Position numbers and translations under genes: made by a program. This document shows positions 61,248 to 64,000 of a stretch of DNA of 64,000 nt, piece by piece. Below the pieces are notes generated by a model, which worked only from the letters and a program-made list of their open reading frames with translations, had not been told where the DNA came from and did no database searches. Position 1 is the first letter of the stretch. The number at the start of each line of letters is the position of its first letter. The stretch comes from F22 sp963675625 (lineage in GTDB: Bacteria > Bacteroidota > Bacteroidia > Bacteroidales > Bacteroidaceae), in assembly GCA_963675625.1 (NCBI GenBank), contig OY776497.1, positions 1,984,001 to 2,048,000 on the forward strand, written 5' to 3'.

Positions 61248-61919
61248 TTAATCTTGACAGCCTACTTTAAAACGATAGATAGAGCGCCAAGAGAAGGTGG
61301 TGATTATGATAGTAATAAGCATTAGTCCCCACGTGAACTTGTTATATGCAAATGGAGTCTGACTAAGTAAAAATAAATGCAGTCCGAGTGCTGAGATGAT
61401 TATATAACCTAGACGCCACTTCCACGTTGGTTCTAACACAATGGCTGCAGTCATGAAATAAATGAAAAATCCTGCGATATAACTGGGGTATATGGTGGAT
61501 AGTGACTGGGCTAAAAGTTCACTAGGTAAATGTGGATGCAATACGTTCCATACAATCAGGAAATTAGCTTGAAAGCAGATCGCCAAACCTACTGCTCCCC
61601 ATAATAGCATTATAGCGATAGAACGATTAATGTCAAAAGGTAAATGCAAAGATAGCTTGATGCTTTTTTTGTACATTTCAGGTACAAATTGTACGACACC
61701 CAAACATAGACCAATGGCTATTGGTACATAGGTGATTAGATGAACAAGTGTTACCTTACGGGTAAGCATCATTACCCAAATATGGGCAATGCCTTTCATG
61801 TCCATTGCATGTTTAAAAATCATCATGCTATATATTGATATGCCAATCGAAATTAAGAAGGCTATGGCAAGAAACCATCGTGTCTTAATCCATTCTTTAT
61901 AAAATAAGGCTTGTAACAT
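61248..61919 (-). CDS. ABC transporter permease-like membrane protein
   Basis: A 223-residue integral membrane protein with about six hydrophobic segments (FLAIAFLISIGISIYSM, LVHLITYVPIAIGLCLGVV, IAIMLLWGAVGLAICFQ, YIAGFFIYFMTAAIVL, LGYIIISALGLHLFLL, WGLMLITIIITTF). It starts 17 bp after the ATPase gene, as expected for the partner permease of an ABC-2-type exporter, although it is short and has no recognisable motif. Substrate unknown. Confidence 0.8.
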   Translation of the reverse strand: MLQALFYKEWIKTRWFLAIAFLISIGISIYSMMIFKHAMDMKGIAHIWVMMLTRKVTLVHLITYVPIAIGLCLGVVQFVPEMYKKSIKLSLHLPFDINRSIAIMLLWGAVGLAICFQANFLIVWNVLHPHLPSELLAQSLSTIYPSYIAGFFIYFMTAAIVLEPTWKWRLGYIIISALGLHLFLLSQTPFAYNKFTWGLMLITIIITTFSWRSIYRFKVGCQD

Positions 61920-61936
61920 ATGTGTATTCTGTAAGA

Positions 61937-62833
61937 TTAATATTTTCCTGTTAAACCAATAAATGCATCTTCCAAGTTGACGCGTGTGGTTTGTATATTG
62001 GTGTATGGAATCTCTAAAGATTGGAGTCTAGACACAATAGCTTCTTGCGATAAAAAAGAGTACCATTCTATCTTGCCACTTAAATAAGATGGGTGAAAAA
62101 AATCTTTATCCAACGATAAAGCTTGTACTGCATGGCTGCAATTTGTATCGATTTGGTATGAGCGTATTTGATCTAAAAGCTTATTGACTGGTTGTTGTAG
62201 CAATATACTTCCATAATCCATGATGATACAATCATCTATCAGTCGTTCCATATCTTGTATAATATGCGATGTCAGAAAAACAGTTTTGTTTTCCGACTTA
62301 GCATAATCACGTAGATAGTCGACAAACAATCTTCGGTAACCAGGGTCTAATCCAAGCGAGAAATCATCCAATACCAGGAGCTCAGGATCTTGAGCCAAAA
62401 TAAGTCCTAAGGCTACTTGTGAACGTTGCCCACACGACATACGTGAAATACGTTGTTTAGGTGCCACTTTCAATTTACTCATTAAGTCATAATATGCGTC
62501 ACGTTTCCATTGGTTAGGATAACACTGACTATAAAATTTCTCTATTTGTTCGATAGTCATGAATTGATATTGTATATGCCCTTCGATAAGTAAACCGATA
62601 TTGGCTCTAAGTGCTGCTGGCATAGAATGGAGGTCATGACCAAAAATGGAACACTCTCCACTTTGTGGTTTTAAAAAACCACTTAAGATATTGATTGTGG
62701 TTGTTTTTCCCGTGCCATTTTTACCTAATAAACCTAGAATCCTACCTTGTGGAACTTCAAAGCTTAGATTTTCGTAAATAACCCTTTTCCCATATTTGTG
62801 AGTCAGGTTTGTACATTTAATGATTGCCGTCAT
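61937..62833 (-). CDS. ABC transporter ATP-binding protein with unusual motifs
   Basis: A 298-residue ATPase. Walker A is normal (GLLGKNGTGKTTTINIL, K43). The signature motif reads MSCGQ instead of LSGGQ, and Walker B reads LLVLDDFSLGLD, with Asp where the catalytic Glu normally sits. The switch His is present (FLTSHIIQDME). Slow hydrolysis or family-specific chemistry is possible. It pairs with the permease downstream and a beta-barrel protein upstream. Confidence 0.92.
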   Translation of the reverse strand: MTAIIKCTNLTHKYGKRVIYENLSFEVPQGRILGLLGKNGTGKTTTINILSGFLKPQSGECSIFGHDLHSMPAALRANIGLLIEGHIQYQFMTIEQIEKFYSQCYPNQWKRDAYYDLMSKLKVAPKQRISRMSCGQRSQVALGLILAQDPELLVLDDFSLGLDPGYRRLFVDYLRDYAKSENKTVFLTSHIIQDMERLIDDCIIMDYGSILLQQPVNKLLDQIRSYQIDTNCSHAVQALSLDKDFFHPSYLSGKIEWYSFLSQEAIVSRLQSLEIPYTNIQTTRVNLEDAFIGLTGKY

Positions 62834-62853
62834 AATTATAAGTAAGTTTAGTT

Positions 62854-64000
62854 TTATAAAATAATACCAATACCGAATGTTCCTCGGTGAGTTTGTAATG
62901 ACTCTGCAAAGTTGCCATATTGGTATTTAGCTACAACAAATATTTGTTTCTGTGATATATTCCAAGGAGAGTCATATCTCATCTGCGTACTTAGTCGAGT
63001 TTGATCCTTGGAAGCTATCTTATAATTCTTAAGTCGATACCTATTCCAGGTTGTTCGGGGTATGTTGTAGGTGCTATGTATTGCCCATTGTACCCCTCCT
63101 GTGATCTGTATTTGCAAGGAGCTTTTTTGTAGAGCCCATTTACTCGTTAGCACCATATTGGTCTTGAGCCATGTATAATCAAGTTGATCATGATTTTTTG
63201 TGTGTGTTTGGGCGTTTTCTTCCCAAATACATTCAGTTTGGATGCTATAGTGGTGTCTTTGGGGAGTATCCCATTCATATAGGCCCTGTAAGCTGTAAGC
63301 ATAGATATGGTGATCGTAATACTGTCGTTCACTAATCTTTTCGTATGTGGTTGTGGCATCTGTACCAAAGATATTCTCTGTCCCCTTTCGCTCAAGAATA
63401 TGAATCATTGTTTGTATTTTCCAGAGATTGTGTTTATTCTCTTTTCGGTAATATGCCATTAATGTATAATCGTTAGTCGCTAAATCGGTTAAGGGCAACT
63501 CATTAAAACCATTGAGCTTTTTCTGCAACTGCATGGTTTCCCAATCCATTTGTGCACCGATACCACTGGGCAGACTAGGACAATAGGCTAAAGAAAAATC
63601 ATAGGCCTGTCCCTGAATATCATTACTTGTGTTTTGGCCAGTAAAACGAGAATACACTGTGCCCAGTCCTGTTTCATGATATTCTTTGACCATTTTATTA
63701 GGATCATTAAATCCTAAGATACACCCTTGTTTATATTTTTGTGCACCTACATGTAGGCTAAGCAGATGGGTGTTTGGTAATGCATATGCCATGCTGACAT
63801 TGGCATGTAAGTGCCCAACGCGATTTTTTGGTCTAGGATCTATATCTCTATAAGCCAGTAGAGCTCGATAGGCCAGTTCCCCTCCTATTGTCCAGTGTCT
63901 AGTTTGCCATGCATATCCTGCGTTAAAATAGTAACGCTCTGCTTTCATGTCCCCACCGATAGTGTCGGACATAATATATGGGGCAACAAGGTGATAATCG
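62854..64000 (-). CDS. DUF6850-like outer-membrane beta-barrel protein, 5'-truncated
   Basis: The frame continues to the right edge, so the N-terminus is missing. The visible ~380 residues are alternating amphipathic strands (YYFNAGYAWQTRHWTIGGELAYRALL, LLSLHVGAQKY, then a final GTFGIGIIL), as in an outer-membrane barrel. VAPYIMSDTIGGDMKAERY and DPRPKNRVGHLHANVSMAYAL resemble the Bacteroidota DUF6850 family. It lies 20 bp upstream of the ABC ATPase gene, so it probably leads or belongs to the same operon. Confidence 0.78.
   Translation of the reverse strand, partial: DYHLVAPYIMSDTIGGDMKAERYYFNAGYAWQTRHWTIGGELAYRALLAYRDIDPRPKNRVGHLHANVSMAYALPNTHLLSLHVGAQKYKQGCILGFNDPNKMVKEYHETGLGTVYSRFTGQNTSNDIQGQAYDFSLAYCPSLPSGIGAQMDWETMQLQKKLNGFNELPLTDLATNDYTLMAYYRKENKHNLWKIQTMIHILERKGTENIFGTDATTTYEKISERQYYDHHIYAYSLQGLYEWDTPQRHHYSIQTECIWEENAQTHTKNHDQLDYTWLKTNMVLTSKWALQKSSLQIQITGGVQWAIHSTYNIPRTTWNRYRLKNYKIASKDQTRLSTQMRYDSPWNISQKQIFVVAKYQYGNFAESLQTHRGTFGIGIIL

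Overview
The window looks like chromosomal DNA of a Bacteroidales bacterium (phylum Bacteroidota). The evidence is an AT-rich base composition, repeated -7 boxes of the form TAnnTTTG instead of sigma70 -10/-35 boxes, A-rich start contexts without clear Shine-Dalgarno sequences, SusC/SusD and Oar-type TonB-dependent receptors, a GT3-type glycogen synthase, and many Bacteroidota-restricted families (DUF4488, DUF4302, DUF4857, DUF6850, Porin_10). The genus cannot be fixed from the sequence alone. I saw no tRNA, rRNA, insertion sequence, prophage or CRISPR array.

Layout. 1-5060: the tail of a surface/exported protein, then a palindrome-rich spacer and an Oar-like TonB-dependent receptor. 5518-9793: glycogen synthase and glucan phosphorylase. 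10110-10616: a DUF4488 protein. 10900-13640: ribosomal proteins L13, S9, S2 and EF-Ts. 13763-19576: trigger factor, ClpP, ClpX, RecQ. 19639-26173: a cation/proton antiporter (minus strand), then cyclophilin, M16 peptidase, MATE transporter and a sugar nucleotidyltransferase. 26284-30621: LptD and an HD protein (minus) divergent from an MscS channel. 30768-38081: a minus-strand SusC-SusD-zinc metallohydrolase-DUF4302 import operon. 38482-42922: a minus-strand operon of putative porin, periplasmic binding protein, Gfo/Idh oxidoreductase and guanine deaminase. 43003-44528: TM2 protein and MscM-like channel. 44720-48391: EtfB, EtfA and acyl-CoA dehydrogenase. 48482-49276: thymidylate synthase. 49421-55238: RuvA, an AMP-dependent acyl-CoA ligase, a DUF1573 protein, an OPT transporter and a CBM9-like protein. 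55444-57762: an RffA/WecF-like pair for a 4-acetamido-4,6-dideoxyhexose glycan. 58153-59519: a hemerythrin/RIC-like protein translationally coupled to a LuxR-type regulator. 59611-64000: an operon of outer-membrane barrel, ABC ATPase, permease, DUF4857 and OB-fold protein, running off the right edge.

How the parts work together. Most of the window is housekeeping: translation, protein folding and turnover, glycogen storage, envelope biogenesis. Accessory interest lies in four places. First is the di-iron protein/regulator pair at 58153-59519: it keeps all six RIC (YtfE) iron-ligand positions but lacks the N-terminal Cys-Cys motif, and its partner lacks the receiver phospho-aspartate. Second is the array of near-identical GCAAGCGCTTGC palindromes, with centres 44 and 22 bp apart, directly next to that pair. 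Third is the palindrome cluster at 1446-1549. Fourth is the metallohydrolase-linked SusCD operon. Several structured leaders (L13, S2, TonB receptor) are candidates for RNA-level control.
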